A DNA stretch of 64,000 nt. It comes from Flavobacterium aquatile LMG 4008 = ATCC 11947. Its GTDB lineage: Bacteria > Bacteroidota > Bacteroidia > Flavobacteriales > Flavobacteriaceae. The notes under the pieces are model-generated. The model had not been told where the DNA came from, did not search any database, and worked only from the letters and a program-made list of their open reading frames with translations. The DNA lies in contig NZ_JRHH01000001.1 in assembly GCF_000757385.1 (NCBI RefSeq), positions 1 to 64,000 of the forward strand, written 5' to 3'. Positions 50,254 to 58,791 of the stretch are shown piece by piece. The number at the start of each line of letters is the position of its first letter. The stretch's first letter is position 1. Made by a program: the position numbers and the translations under genes.

Positions 50254-50283
50254 CGTGATATAAATTTAGTAATTATTATGATA

Positions 50284-50291
50284 CAAATTTA
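50284..50291 (-). promoter_or_regulatory. -7 promoter element (TAAATTTG) for pirin
   Basis: Minus-strand TAAATTTG, 30 nt before the ATG and exactly 22 nt downstream of the palindrome at 50314-50329. Confidence 0.7.
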
Positions 50292-50313
50292 CATTCGATA
50301 GCCTCAAAAGTCA

Positions 50314-50329
50314 CTTAATGTAGGTTAAG
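50314..50329. promoter_or_regulatory. Palindromic operator CTTAA-N6-TTAAG upstream of pirin
   Basis: CTTAATGTAGGTTAAG lies between the Crp/Fnr regulator's stop (50333) and the pirin -7 box. It is the partner of 47543-47558. Confidence 0.65.
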
Positions 50330-50332
50330 AAA

Positions 50333-50908
50333 TTATTTTCGAAGCATTTTGCTTTTCATTTTACTAAAAAACTCAGGCGTAACACCAATGAATGAGGCGA
50401 TTTGTTTTTGAGGAACTTTCTGCACCAAAGTTGGGTGTTTTTTGCAAAATTTTTCAAATCGTTCTTCTGCAGTCAAACTTAAATTATCCATTAATCGTTC
50501 TTGATTGGCAATTAAGGAATTTTCGATTAATATCCTGAAAAAGCGCTCCAACTTTGGAATTTCTAGATACAATTGCTCTTGGTTTTCTTTACTTAAAACT
50601 TCAACTTCAGAGTCTTCTAAAACTTCAATAAAAAGATTACCACGTTTTTGCGAAAGCAAACTATACATGTCTCCAATCCACCAACCTTCGCATGCAAAAC
50701 TCAAAACGTGTTCTACAATGTTGTCATTAATATTGAAACTTCTTAGTAGTCCCGAATTTACAAAATAGCCTTCTTTACAAATCTCGCCCGAACTTAAAAG
50801 TATTGTTTTGGCTTTAAAATATTTGGTTTCTATTTTAGACAAAAATAAAGTTTCTTCTTCTGGAGTTAAAGAAATGATTTTGGAGATGTTTTGGATAATT
50901 GGTTTCAT
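50333..50908 (-). CDS. Crp/Fnr-family transcriptional regulator
   Basis: 191 residues. The N-terminal cyclic-nucleotide-binding-like beta roll is at 10-120 (ILLSSGEICKEGYFVNSGLLRSF, VLSFACEGWWIGDMYSLLSQKRGN) and a C-terminal winged helix at about 140-191 (LSLTAEERFEKFCKKH, KQIASFIGVTPEFFSKMKSK). No Fe-S cysteine cluster is present, so it is not FNR-like in sensing. It lies immediately upstream of pirin on the same strand and is the best local candidate to bind the CTTAA-N6-TTAAG sites; that pairing is inference. Confidence 0.88.
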   Translation of the reverse strand: MKPIIQNISKIISLTPEEETLFLSKIETKYFKAKTILLSSGEICKEGYFVNSGLLRSFNINDNIVEHVLSFACEGWWIGDMYSLLSQKRGNLFIEVLEDSEVEVLSKENQEQLYLEIPKLERFFRILIENSLIANQERLMDNLSLTAEERFEKFCKKHPTLVQKVPQKQIASFIGVTPEFFSKMKSKMLRK

Positions 50909-50944
50909 TACATCAAAAATACAATTTTAATTTTACAGAAATAC

Positions 50945-50952
50945 TATCTTTG
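50945..50952 (+). promoter_or_regulatory. -7 promoter element (TATCTTTG) for the sugar acetyltransferase
   Basis: TATCTTTG, 20 nt before the ATG at 50973, in the divergent spacer with the Crp/Fnr gene. Confidence 0.6.
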
Positions 50953-50972
50953 GTTTATTGATTAAATCGATT

Positions 50973-51530
50973 ATGAAAACCGAAAAAGAAAAAATGTTAG
51001 ACGGAGAAATATACTTCGCCAACGATAAAGTTTTAGTTTCCGAAAGAACTTTTGCAAAGAAATTATTACATAAATTAAATGTAACCGAATATTTAATGAA
51101 TGGAAATGCAAGAAACATTTTACGTCAGCTGATGCCAAATGCACACAAAAGACTTTACATTGAGCCACCATTTCATTGTGATTATGGTTACAATATTCAT
51201 TCTGGTGAAAATGTCTATTTTAATGTAAATTGTGTGGTTTTAGATACTATGAAAGTTGAAATTGGAGATAATGTTTTCTTTGGCCCAGGTGTTCAAATTT
51301 ATACAGCAACACATCCGATTGATGCGATTGAAAGACGAACAGTTGAATTTTCTAAACCAGTTTCTATAGGAAATGATTGTTGGATAGGAGGAAACTCAGT
51401 AATTCTTCCTGGTGTAAAAATTGGAAATGGAGTAACAATTGGAGCAGGTTCTATTGTTACAAAAGATATTCCAGATAATTCACTTGCAGTTGGAAATCCT
51501 GCTAAAGTGATTCGGAAGTTGAATCAATAA
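50973..51530 (+). CDS. maa: Maltose/galactoside O-acetyltransferase-like protein
   Basis: The ATG at 50973 is used; the longer frame begins with TTG. The N-terminal MAC domain (MKTEKEKMLDGEIYFANDKVLVSERTFAKKLLHKLN) precedes a left-handed beta-helix of hexapeptide repeats (PPFHCDYGYNIHSGENVYFN, GPGVQIYTATHP with catalytic His, GNDCWIGGNSVILPGVKIG). Length 185 is standard. It acetylates a sugar with acetyl-CoA; the physiological sugar is uncertain. It ends at a shared terminator. Confidence 0.88.
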   Translation: MKTEKEKMLDGEIYFANDKVLVSERTFAKKLLHKLNVTEYLMNGNARNILRQLMPNAHKRLYIEPPFHCDYGYNIHSGENVYFNVNCVVLDTMKVEIGDNVFFGPGVQIYTATHPIDAIERRTVEFSKPVSIGNDCWIGGNSVILPGVKIGNGVTIGAGSIVTKDIPDNSLAVGNPAKVIRKLNQ

Positions 51531-51531
51531 A

Positions 51532-51556
51532 AAAGCGGAAAATTAATTCCGCTTTA
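51532..51556. terminator. Bidirectional terminator
   Basis: Perfect 9-bp stem AAAGCGGAA/TTCCGCTTT with a 6-base loop between convergent genes. Confidence 0.85.
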
Positions 51557-51559
51557 CTA

Positions 51560-51889
51560 TTATTTTTTTTGTTCTTGTGGTAATAACTTAAATGAAGTTG
51601 CCACATATTTATCATTGACAATTTCTCCCGAAACTTCTGCTTTTCTTATAGCAGAACAAAATCCGTCCGCAGCATGTGCATCGCCATGATCGTCTAGTTT
51701 TGTTCCTTCAACGAAATAGCTTTTTCCGTCCATTCTAACGGCTAAATCACAGCCACTTTTAGATTTCATTCCAAACTGGCATTGTCCGCATGAAGCTTCT
51801 ACAATTTTTGTTTTTGGAGTTTCTTTTTTGTCTTGTGCAAATCCTAAACTAAAAGTTAGGATGAATAATAAGGTTACAATTGATTTCAT
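51560..51889 (-). CDS. DUF6370 secreted small Cys protein
   Basis: 109 residues. Signal peptide MKSIVTLLFILTFSLGFAQ. A compact domain follows with EASCGQCQFGMKSKSGCDLAVRMDGKSYFVEGTKLDDHGDAHAADGFCSAIRKAEV. Its CGQCQFG...GC...HGDAH...C pattern looks like a metal- or disulfide-stabilised site. It is a periplasmic family with no known function. It starts 11 nt downstream of purT, so it may be read from that transcript. Confidence 0.82.
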   Translation of the reverse strand: MKSIVTLLFILTFSLGFAQDKKETPKTKIVEASCGQCQFGMKSKSGCDLAVRMDGKSYFVEGTKLDDHGDAHAADGFCSAIRKAEVSGEIVNDKYVATSFKLLPQEQKK

Positions 51890-51900
51890 ATATATCTATT

Positions 51901-53064
51901 TTAATAGTTTATAGTTATTAATTTCGCCGCGCTTTTTGCTTTCTCAACCACTTCTTCAATTGGTGTTTCCAATGTGTCATTTACTAAAGAAACGCCCATT
52001 CTTCGGTAAGGTCTTGAAGTTGGTTTTCCAAAGATACGAAAATCTGTTTTTGGTAAAGCCGTAATTTTTTCTAATCCAGAAAAAGTAGGATTTGTAGAAT
52101 TCTTTGAAGCTAAAATTACTGCACTAGCTCCATTTTTTTCTAAGGTAATTTCGAAAATTGGAAGACTTAAAATCGCACGAAGATGCAATTCAAACTCGTT
52201 GAAGTTCTGTGTTCCAGCAAGTGTAACCATTCCAGTATCGTGTGGTCTTGGTGACAATTCTGAAAAATAAACACCATCATCAGCTAAGAAAAATTCTACA
52301 CCAAAAAGTCCTGCGCCACCAAGAGCTTCAGTAACTTTTTCTGCCATATCTTGAGCTTCAAACAAATCTTTGTCAGAAATTCTCGCTGGTTGCCAGCTTT
52401 CTTGATAATCACCACGTTCTTGTCGGTGACCAATTGGTGCACAGAAAAGTGTAGGATTGTTGTTTTGAGTTACTGTTAATAAAGTAATTTCTGAATTGAA
52501 TTTGACAAAGGCTTCTACAATAACTTCTACCACATCACCACGCGAACCTTCGACTGCGTAATTCCAAGCTTTTTCGATATCTTCTTGAGATTTTATAGTA
52601 GATTGTCCTTTTCCAGACGAACTCATTAATGGTTTTACTACACACGGAATTCCAACTTCTTCAACCGCTTTTTGTAATTCTGATGCTGAGGTTGCATATC
52701 TGTAATTGGCCGTTTTTAGTCCGAGTTCTTTGGCAGCCAAATCGCGGATTGCTTTTCTGTTCATGGTAAAATTTGCCGCTTTCGCTGATGGAACAACGGT
52801 AATTCCTTGTTTTTCGTAGTCATAAAAACGTTCGGTTCTTATGGCTTCAATTTCTGGAACAATGAAATCGGGTTGGTGTTTTGCTATAATTCTATCTAAT
52901 TCTGAACCATCAAGCATGTTGATTACTTCAAAATCATGTGCGACTTGCATTGCTGGAGCATTTTCGTAATTGTCAACTGCGATTATCGTTTGACCGATTC
53001 GTTGGGCTGCGATTACAAATTCTTTACCTAATTCTCCTGATCCTAATAATAGTATTTTTGCCAT
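51901..53064 (-). CDS. purT: Formate-dependent phosphoribosylglycinamide formyltransferase
   Basis: Third step of purine synthesis, using formate and ATP. It is an ATP-grasp protein of 387 residues: [20 protein letters not shown] opens the N-terminal Rossmann-like domain. [19 protein letters not shown] is the ATP-grasp loop, LLTVTQNN and [28 protein letters not shown] carry metal ligands, and GRPS-like [15 protein letters not shown] closes. Full length. A possible operon with DUF6370. Confidence 0.94.
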   Translation of the reverse strand: MAKILLLGSGELGKEFVIAAQRIGQTIIAVDNYENAPAMQVAHDFEVINMLDGSELDRIIAKHQPDFIVPEIEAIRTERFYDYEKQGITVVPSAKAANFTMNRKAIRDLAAKELGLKTANYRYATSASELQKAVEEVGIPCVVKPLMSSSGKGQSTIKSQEDIEKAWNYAVEGSRGDVVEVIVEAFVKFNSEITLLTVTQNNNPTLFCAPIGHRQERGDYQESWQPARISDKDLFEAQDMAEKVTEALGGAGLFGVEFFLADDGVYFSELSPRPHDTGMVTLAGTQNFNEFELHLRAILSLPIFEITLEKNGASAVILASKNSTNPTFSGLEKITALPKTDFRIFGKPTSRPYRRMGVSLVNDTLETPIEEVVEKAKSAAKLITINY

Positions 53065-53097
53065 TTTTAAATCTGATGTTGTATTTTATTCTATGGT

Positions 53098-53195
53098 TGC
53101 GTTAGGGATTGCAGTGGAAATCCTTTATTTTTTTCCTTTAAAAAAATAAAGATTGCAACGGAAAGCCCGACCTGAAAGGTAACGCCCAAATAAAA
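53098..53195 (+). repeat. Dispersed intergenic palindromic repeat, copy F (variant type)
   Basis: Starts GCGTTAGGGATTGCAGTGGAAATCC, has a hairpin with A/T-rich arms (CTTTATTTTTTT / AAAAAAATAAAG), then GATTGCAACGGAAAGCCCGACC, and ends GGTAACGCCC. The 3' GGTAACGCCC echoes GCGTTAGG at the 5' end. It has the same internal plan as copies A, C and D but a different outer boundary. Confidence 0.7.
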
Positions 53196-53211
53196 ATTGT
53201 AATTAAAAAAG

Positions 53212-53230
53212 CCCCAATTTTACTTGAGGC
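53212..53230 (-). terminator. Weak terminator of the aspartate aminotransferase gene
   Basis: GCC.CAA/TTG.GGC stem with one mismatch, followed on the minus strand by a T-run. Confidence 0.55.
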
Positions 53231-53239
53231 AATTGTGAT

Positions 53240-54427
53240 TTATGCTAAAACTTCTTTGATTCTTTTCATTGCTTCGGTCAATAATTCTTCGCTGGTTGCG
53301 TAAGAAAAACGGATGCAATTTGGGTTTCCAAAAGCGTCACCAGTTACTGTTGCAACGTTGGCTTCTGAAAGTAAATACATAGAGAAATCGTCGGCATTGT
53401 TGATTAAAGTGCCGCGTAATGTTTTTCGGAAGAATGATGAAACGTCTGGAAAAACATAAAATGCACCTTCTGGAACATTGATTTTTAATCCCGGAATTTC
53501 TTTGATTAATCCAACGACTAAATCGCGACGACTTTTGAATGCTGCAACCATTTCGTTAAGTACGCTTGGATCGGCATCAACTGCTGTAATTGTTGCTCTT
53601 TGTGCGATAGAATTTGCTCCAGATGTTACTTGACCTTGCATTTTTGTACAGGCTTTGGCGATGAATTCTGGTGCGCCAATGTAACCAATTCTCCAACCAG
53701 TCATGGCGAAAGCTTTGGCAACTCCGTTAACGGTAATCGTTCTTTCAAACATTCCTGGAATGGAAGCAATGCTACAAAATGTACCTGAGAAATTGATATG
53801 TTCGTAGATTTCGTCGGCTACGATATAGATGTTTGGATATTTTTTTAATACTTCGGCAATGGCTGTAAATTCTTCACGAGAATAAACAGAACCACTCGGA
53901 TTACAAGGCGAACTGTACCAAATCATTTTAGTTTTTGGCGTGATTGCAGCCTCTAATTGTTGTGGTGTGATTTTGAAATCATTTTCGATTGATGTTGGAA
54001 CTTCTACTGGAATTCCGCCCGACATTTTTACGATTTCTGAGTAAGAAACCCAGTATGGCGCTGGAAGAATTACTTCGTCTCCATCATTTAACATTACTTG
54101 AGCAACGTTGTATAAGGATTGTTTCGCACCAGTAGAAACTACTACGTTTGCTGGTTTATAATCTAAATTGTTGTCTCTTTTGAATTTTCTGCAAATGGCT
54201 TCTTTCAAATCCATGTATCCATCAACTGGAGAATAAGTTGAGTAGTTTTCGTCGATGGCTTTTTTTGCTGCTTCTTTGATAAAATCGGGTGTGTTAAAAT
54301 CGGGTTCACCCAAACTTAAACTGATAATATCTTTTCCTTGTGCTTTTAATTCTCTTGCCAAAGCAGCCATAGCAAGTGTTTGAGAAGTTGATAAATTGTT
54401 AATTCTATCCGATAATGAATTTTCCAT
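53240..54427 (-). CDS. Pyridoxal-phosphate-dependent aspartate aminotransferase
   Basis: Class I aminotransferase (395 residues) of the thermophile AspC/AspAT type. It shows SLSLGEPDFNTPDFIKEAA, STGAKQSLYNVAQVML, WYSSPCNPSGSVY and VADEIYEHINF. The PLP-binding Lys is in VNGVAKAFAMTGWRIGYIG, and the substrate Arg is in CIRFSYAT near the end. It probably transaminates aspartate and oxaloacetate, and possibly prephenate in this subgroup. It is monocistronic, with a weak terminator. Confidence 0.9.
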   Translation of the reverse strand: MENSLSDRINNLSTSQTLAMAALARELKAQGKDIISLSLGEPDFNTPDFIKEAAKKAIDENYSTYSPVDGYMDLKEAICRKFKRDNNLDYKPANVVVSTGAKQSLYNVAQVMLNDGDEVILPAPYWVSYSEIVKMSGGIPVEVPTSIENDFKITPQQLEAAITPKTKMIWYSSPCNPSGSVYSREEFTAIAEVLKKYPNIYIVADEIYEHINFSGTFCSIASIPGMFERTITVNGVAKAFAMTGWRIGYIGAPEFIAKACTKMQGQVTSGANSIAQRATITAVDADPSVLNEMVAAFKSRRDLVVGLIKEIPGLKINVPEGAFYVFPDVSSFFRKTLRGTLINNADDFSMYLLSEANVATVTGDAFGNPNCIRFSYATSEELLTEAMKRIKEVLA

Positions 54428-54462
54428 AGTTGTGTTGTGTGCTGTAAATTGTTGTAAATAAA

Positions 54463-54486
54463 AAAGACGTACAAAAATACGTCTTT
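54463..54486 (-). terminator. Terminator of the desaturase gene / start of aminotransferase upstream region
   Basis: Perfect 9-bp stem AAAGACGTA/TACGTCTTT with a 6-base loop, followed on the minus strand by a T-rich stretch. Confidence 0.8.
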
Positions 54487-54498
54487 AGAATTAATTTT

Positions 54499-55599
54499 TT
54501 ATGCTGAAAGCAAAGGTTTTTGTCCTAAATCTTTCAGATGTTTGAAATGTGCAATAACGGCACTTCTCATAGTTTTGAATTCGTGGTAAGGTAAGTTACA
54601 TTCTTTGGCAGTTTCTTTTACAATTTCTGCAATCTTACCGTAGTGAACGTGACTGATATTTGGAAACAAATGGTGTTCTACTTGATGATTTAATCCGCCA
54701 GTGAACCAGTTTACAATTTTATTTTTTGGAGCAAAATTCGCCGTTGTGTACAATTGGTGAATTGCCCACGTGTTTTCCATTTCGCCATCTGCATTTGGAA
54801 CAGGATTGGTAGTTTCATCAACGACATGTGCTAATTGGAATACGATACTTAAAATCAAACCAGCAGTATAATGCATCACAAAAAATCCGATTAAAACTTG
54901 CCACCATACAATTCCTAAAATCATTGGGATTGCTAACCAAATGGAGAAATAAATTACTTTAGTGATGATTAAAGTTGTCCATAAAATTTTAGGACTTTTC
55001 GCTTCACCGTAAGATAATTTTCTTCCTAAATATGCTTTCATCTGTTTGAAATCGGTAGTAATTGCCCAATTGAAGGTTAGTAATCCGTATAAGAAAACTG
55101 AATAATAATGTTGGAATTTGTGGAATCTGTGCCATTCTGCTTCTTGTGTAAAACGAATTACACGACCTGCATCTAAATCTTCGTCATGTCCGTGGATATT
55201 GGTATATGTATGATGTAAAACGTTGTGTTGCACTTGCCAGTTATAAACGTTTCCTGCTAAAATATAGATGCTACCACCCATAAATTTGTTAATCCAGGAT
55301 TTGTTAGAGTACGAACCGTGATTTCCGTCGTGCATAACGTTCATTCCGATTCCTGCCATTCCGATTCCGGTTACAATTGACAGCAATAAAAATACCCAAA
55401 AAGGCATATTGGTAAGCGTGATTATTAAAAAGTAAGGCGCAAGAAAAACGGTGAATAGGATGACAGTTTTTAAGTGTAGTTTCCAGTTTCCAGTTTTTTC
55501 AATTTTATTCTCTTTGAAGTAAGCATTAACTCGAGAATTTAATGTTCTAAAGAACTTCAAACTGTCTTGTTTAGAGAATGTTGGCATTGTTGTATTCAT
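54499..55599 (-). CDS. Membrane fatty acid desaturase
   Basis: Introduces a double bond into acyl chains using di-iron. All three histidine boxes are present: MHDGNHGSYSN (HxxxxH), VQHNVLHHTYTN and NHQVEHHLFPNISH, the last being the QxxHH box of front-end/acyl-lipid desaturases. Hydrophobic segments pair before and between the boxes. Length 366. There is no fused cytochrome b5. It likely adjusts membrane fluidity in the cold; regulation is not visible beyond a -7 box upstream. Confidence 0.9.
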   Translation of the reverse strand: MNTTMPTFSKQDSLKFFRTLNSRVNAYFKENKIEKTGNWKLHLKTVILFTVFLAPYFLIITLTNMPFWVFLLLSIVTGIGMAGIGMNVMHDGNHGSYSNKSWINKFMGGSIYILAGNVYNWQVQHNVLHHTYTNIHGHDEDLDAGRVIRFTQEAEWHRFHKFQHYYSVFLYGLLTFNWAITTDFKQMKAYLGRKLSYGEAKSPKILWTTLIITKVIYFSIWLAIPMILGIVWWQVLIGFFVMHYTAGLILSIVFQLAHVVDETTNPVPNADGEMENTWAIHQLYTTANFAPKNKIVNWFTGGLNHQVEHHLFPNISHVHYGKIAEIVKETAKECNLPYHEFKTMRSAVIAHFKHLKDLGQKPLLSA

Positions 55600-55617
55600 A
55601 AAAAGATATAATTTTTA

Positions 55618-55625
55618 CAAATATA
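55618..55625 (-). promoter_or_regulatory. -7 promoter element (TATATTTG) for the desaturase
   Basis: Minus-strand TATATTTG, 18 nt before the ATG at 55599. Confidence 0.6.
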
Positions 55626-55683
55626 AAAATTAATAGGATTGCACAAGTGTTAATTATTTAAAAAATAACATTTTCAAATTGTT

Positions 55684-55691
55684 TACTTTTG
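55684..55691 (+). promoter_or_regulatory. -7 promoter element (TACTTTTG) for rsmG
   Basis: TACTTTTG, 16 nt before the ATG at 55708. Confidence 0.6.
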
Positions 55692-55707
55692 TAAAAAAAA
55701 TAAAATC

Positions 55708-56337
55708 ATGGAAGAAATTCTAAAGCAATTTCCAAATCTAACCGATATACAGAAGCAGCAATTTGAAAAACTAAACGAATTGTACCACGATTGGAATGCC
55801 AAAATCAATGTAATTTCTAGAAAAGATATTGATGAATTGTACACTAAACACGTTTTACATTCATTAGCGATTGCGAAGATTCAGCCGTTTGAACCTGGAA
55901 CTTATGTTTTGGATGTTGGAACAGGTGGAGGTTTTCCTGGAATTCCATTGGCAATTTTATTTCCAGAAACTCGATTTTATTTGATTGATGTAATCTTGAA
56001 AAAGATAAACGTAGTTAAAGCTGTTGCGGAAGGTTTAGAATTGAAAAATGTAAAAGCAGAACAAATTAGAGCCGAAAATGTAAAAGGCGATTACGATTTT
56101 ATTGTAAGTCGTGCGGTTACCAATATGCCCGATTTTGTATCTTGGATAAAAGATAAAATTAAGAAAACCAATAAACACGAACTTAAAAACGGAATTTTAT
56201 ACTTAAAAGGTGGTGATTTAACCGAAGAATTAAAAGATTTTCCAAAAGCAACCGAATATAATATTTCAGAGTTTTTTAAAGATGAATTCTTTGAAACTAA
56301 AAAAGTAGTGCATTTGCCTTTGAAGTTTAAAGCTTAA
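55708..56337 (+). CDS. rsmG: 16S rRNA (guanine-527-N7)-methyltransferase
   Basis: 209-residue Rossmann methyltransferase. NAKINVISRKDIDELYTKHVLHSLAI is the GidB start, and TYVLDVGTGGGFPGIPLAILFPETRFYLIDV is the SAM-binding core. SRAVTNMPDFVSWIK and a C-terminal beta region complete it. Loss of this enzyme is known to confer low-level streptomycin resistance. It is monocistronic between its -7 box and a strong terminator. Confidence 0.94.
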   Translation: MEEILKQFPNLTDIQKQQFEKLNELYHDWNAKINVISRKDIDELYTKHVLHSLAIAKIQPFEPGTYVLDVGTGGGFPGIPLAILFPETRFYLIDVILKKINVVKAVAEGLELKNVKAEQIRAENVKGDYDFIVSRAVTNMPDFVSWIKDKIKKTNKHELKNGILYLKGGDLTEELKDFPKATEYNISEFFKDEFFETKKVVHLPLKFKA

Positions 56338-56350
56338 AATATAAAAACAA

Positions 56351-56385
56351 AAAAGTCCAAACTATTAATTTGGACTTTTTTTTGC
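56351..56385. terminator. Bidirectional terminator after rsmG
   Basis: Perfect 11-bp stem AAAAGTCCAAA/TTTGGACTTTT with a 7-base loop and T-run, between convergent genes. Confidence 0.85.
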
Positions 56386-56399
56386 TTCTTACTTAAAAT

Positions 56400-58028
56400 T
56401 TATTCTCCTAAAAACGGATATCTATAATCTTCCGGAGTTACAAAAGTTTCTTTGATGGTTCTTGGTGAAACCCAACGCAATAAATTTTGCATTGAACCAG
56501 CTTTGTCGTTAGTTCCAGAAGCTCTTGCACCTCCAAATGGTTGCATTCCTACAACAGCACCAGTTGGTTTGTCGTTGATGTAGAAATTTCCTGCCGCATT
56601 TTGTAAAGCTTCAGTAGCTTCAACTGTTGCATAGCGATCTTGACTGAAAATGGCTCCAGTTAAAGCATATTCAGAAGTTCCGTCAATTAATGCTAAAGTT
56701 TCATGCCATTTTGCGTCTTCATATACATAAATCGTCATTACTGGACCAAAAAGTTCAGTTTCCATTGTCGAGTATTTCGGATTTGTTGTTACGATAATAG
56801 TCGGTTCAATAAAATATCCTTTCGATTTATCATAATTTCCTCCAACGATGATTTCTGCATCAGCATCATTTTTCGCCTGATCGATATATTTTGCTAATTT
56901 GTCAAATGAACCTTCGTGAATTACTGCTGTAATGAAATTACCAAAATCTTCTGGCGATCCCATTTTCATAGATTTTACATCAGTAATTAATTGTTCTTTC
57001 ACGGCTGGCCATAAACTTTGCGGAATGTATCCACGAGATGCTGCCGAACATTTTTGTCCTTGAAATTCGAATGCACCACGAGTAATTCCAGTAACTACTT
57101 GTTTTACATTAGCTGATGGATGAGCTAAAACGAAATCTTTTCCGCCTGTTTCTCCAACAATTTTTGGGTAAGTTTTGTATGTGTGAATGTTGTTTCCGAT
57201 TTTTTTCCAAATTTCTTTGAAAACAAAAGTAGAACCTGTGTAGTGAACTCCAGCAAAATCTGGATGAGCCAAAATCGTATCGGTAATCATTACTGGATCA
57301 CCAAAAACAACGTTGATAACGCCATCTGGAACTCCGGCTTCTTTAAAAATATCAATAATAATTTTTGCAGAAAAAACTTGACTATCACTTGGTTTCCAAA
57401 CTACAGTATTTCCCATTAAAGCCGCACTCGCAGGAAGATTAGCAGCAATGGCAGTAAAGTTAAATGGTGTAATTGCGTATATAAATCCTTCTAATGGACG
57501 GTATTCTACTTTATTCCAAACATCTGAATTCGATGCTGGTTGATCTTGGTAAATTTGCGTCATGAATTCTACGTTGTAACGTAAAAAGTCAATTAACTCA
57601 CAAGAAGCATCAATTTCGGCTTGGAAAATAGTTTTAGATTGTGCAATCATGGTTGCAGCGTTGATTCTTGCTCTGTATGGTCCAGCAATTAATTCGGCTG
57701 CTTTTAAAAAGATGGCTGCTCTGTGTTCCCACGGCATTTGTGACCATTTTTTTCTTGCTTCTAATGCTGATGCGATTGCTTTTTCAACATGTGCTTTTTC
57801 GGCAAGATGATAGGTTCCAACGATGTGCTTGTGATCGTGTGGCGCCGACATTGTTTTGGTATTTCCAGTTTTAATTTGTTCAGAACCGATGTACATTGGA
57901 ACGTCAATTGTTTCGTCCCACATTTTTTTATAGGCCGCTAAAACTGCTGCTTTTTCTGGCGAATTTGGAGCATACGATTTTACCGGTTCGTTGACCGCTT
58001 TGGGTACGTTAAAGAAACCTTTTGGCAT
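56400..58028 (-). CDS. pruA: L-glutamate gamma-semialdehyde dehydrogenase
   Basis: Second enzyme of proline catabolism, oxidising glutamate semialdehyde to glutamate with NAD. It is 542 residues, the stand-alone PruA form (no PutA fusion). FTAIAANLPASAALMGNTVVWKPS is the NAD-binding region. The general base Glu is in VGETGGKDFVLAHP and the nucleophile Cys in FEFQGQKCSAASRGYIP. GAVVGMQPFGGARASGTNDKAG is the family end. The partner proline dehydrogenase gene is not in the window. Confidence 0.94.
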   Translation of the reverse strand: MPKGFFNVPKAVNEPVKSYAPNSPEKAAVLAAYKKMWDETIDVPMYIGSEQIKTGNTKTMSAPHDHKHIVGTYHLAEKAHVEKAIASALEARKKWSQMPWEHRAAIFLKAAELIAGPYRARINAATMIAQSKTIFQAEIDASCELIDFLRYNVEFMTQIYQDQPASNSDVWNKVEYRPLEGFIYAITPFNFTAIAANLPASAALMGNTVVWKPSDSQVFSAKIIIDIFKEAGVPDGVINVVFGDPVMITDTILAHPDFAGVHYTGSTFVFKEIWKKIGNNIHTYKTYPKIVGETGGKDFVLAHPSANVKQVVTGITRGAFEFQGQKCSAASRGYIPQSLWPAVKEQLITDVKSMKMGSPEDFGNFITAVIHEGSFDKLAKYIDQAKNDADAEIIVGGNYDKSKGYFIEPTIIVTTNPKYSTMETELFGPVMTIYVYEDAKWHETLALIDGTSEYALTGAIFSQDRYATVEATEALQNAAGNFYINDKPTGAVVGMQPFGGARASGTNDKAGSMQNLLRWVSPRTIKETFVTPEDYRYPFLGE

Positions 58029-58100
58029 AATATGTTGTATTTGAATGTTAGAGTTTTAAATAATTGAAATTATAGTCATTACGAATTATTTAATAGAATA

Positions 58101-58108
58101 CAAAAGTA
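58101..58108 (-). promoter_or_regulatory. -7 promoter element (TACTTTTG) for pruA
   Basis: Minus-strand TACTTTTG, 72 nt before the pruA ATG. Confidence 0.5.
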
Positions 58109-58178
58109 CAAAGGTTTTTTTAAATTTTTGATAACAAGAGTTACAAAATTTTCCCAAATCACTTATGATTATGATTGG

Positions 58179-58326
58179 TTTAGCCCTGATAGTAATGGAA
58201 AGCTTTGTGAAGGAAAAAACTATTTTTTCTTGACAAAAAACTGCGACCAAAGAAGCATGTTTTTTGGCTTAGAAAAAAAGTTTTTTACAAGCAAACTTGC
58301 AATGGATAGCAGGAAATAGCTTCTAA
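58179..58326 (+). repeat. Dispersed intergenic palindromic repeat, copy G (long type)
   Basis: Starts TTTAGCCCTGATAGTAATGGAAAGC and ends GGATAGCAGGAAATAGCTTCTAA. Inner arms CAAAAAACTGC (58234-58244) and GCATGTTTTTTG (58255-58266) pair with one bulged base around loop GCGACCAAAGAAGC. This is the same architecture as copy E with different arm sequence. Confidence 0.8.
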
Positions 58327-58336
58327 AAAATAACTA

Positions 58337-58723
58337 TTAATTTAAAGCATAAGGTGCGCTCAAGCGAAATGTGGGCACAATTACTTTAAAGTTTTTAGTA
58401 GTAGTAAAATTAATCATGTTGAAAAATCCGCGCATAGCTCCGTGAGGAGATGAAAGAAGGCAACCCGAACTGTAAGTATGTGATTCTCCTGGTTTTAAAA
58501 CTGGTTTTTTTCCAATTACACCTTCGCCATCAACTACTTCTATGTCGTTTAGTGAATCAAAAATTTCCCAGTGACGTGATGTTAATTGTACCGAATCTTT
58601 GCTGTGATTTTCAATAGTTATCTCGTAGGAAAAGGCAAAATGTATCTTGTAGTTTTTGAAGTAAGTGCCTTCAAAACTAGTATTTACAGATATTTTTATG
58701 CCTCTTGTGATTTGAGAAACCAT
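58337..58723 (-). CDS. apaG: ApaG-domain protein
   Basis: 128 residues, a single immunoglobulin-like ApaG domain. It shows ITRGIKISVNTSFEGTYFKNYKIHFAFSYEITIENHSKDSVQLTSRHWEIFDSLNDIEVVDGEGVIGKKPVLKPGESHTYSSGCLLSSPHGAMRGFF in substance, with the hallmark RHW, GVIGKKPVL and the MRGFF-like end. The protein has been linked to divalent cation and Ap4A phenotypes, but its biochemistry is unsettled. The DUF5103 gene is upstream on the same strand, an order common in this family. Confidence 0.92.
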   Translation of the reverse strand: MVSQITRGIKISVNTSFEGTYFKNYKIHFAFSYEITIENHSKDSVQLTSRHWEIFDSLNDIEVVDGEGVIGKKPVLKPGESHTYSSGCLLSSPHGAMRGFFNMINFTTTKNFKVIVPTFRLSAPYALN

Positions 58724-58791
58724 AGTGAAACTTTTTGTAAAGTTACAAAAAATACTAAATAAACAAATGTGATTTTATTGTTAAAGATTTT

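Larger units (their letters stand above)
58029..58336. other. pruA-apaG intergenic region
   Basis: A 308-nt spacer with no gene. It contains the pruA -7 element (58101-58108) and dispersed repeat copy G (58179-58326). No clear terminator for apaG is present apart from the hairpin of the repeat itself. Confidence 0.6.
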
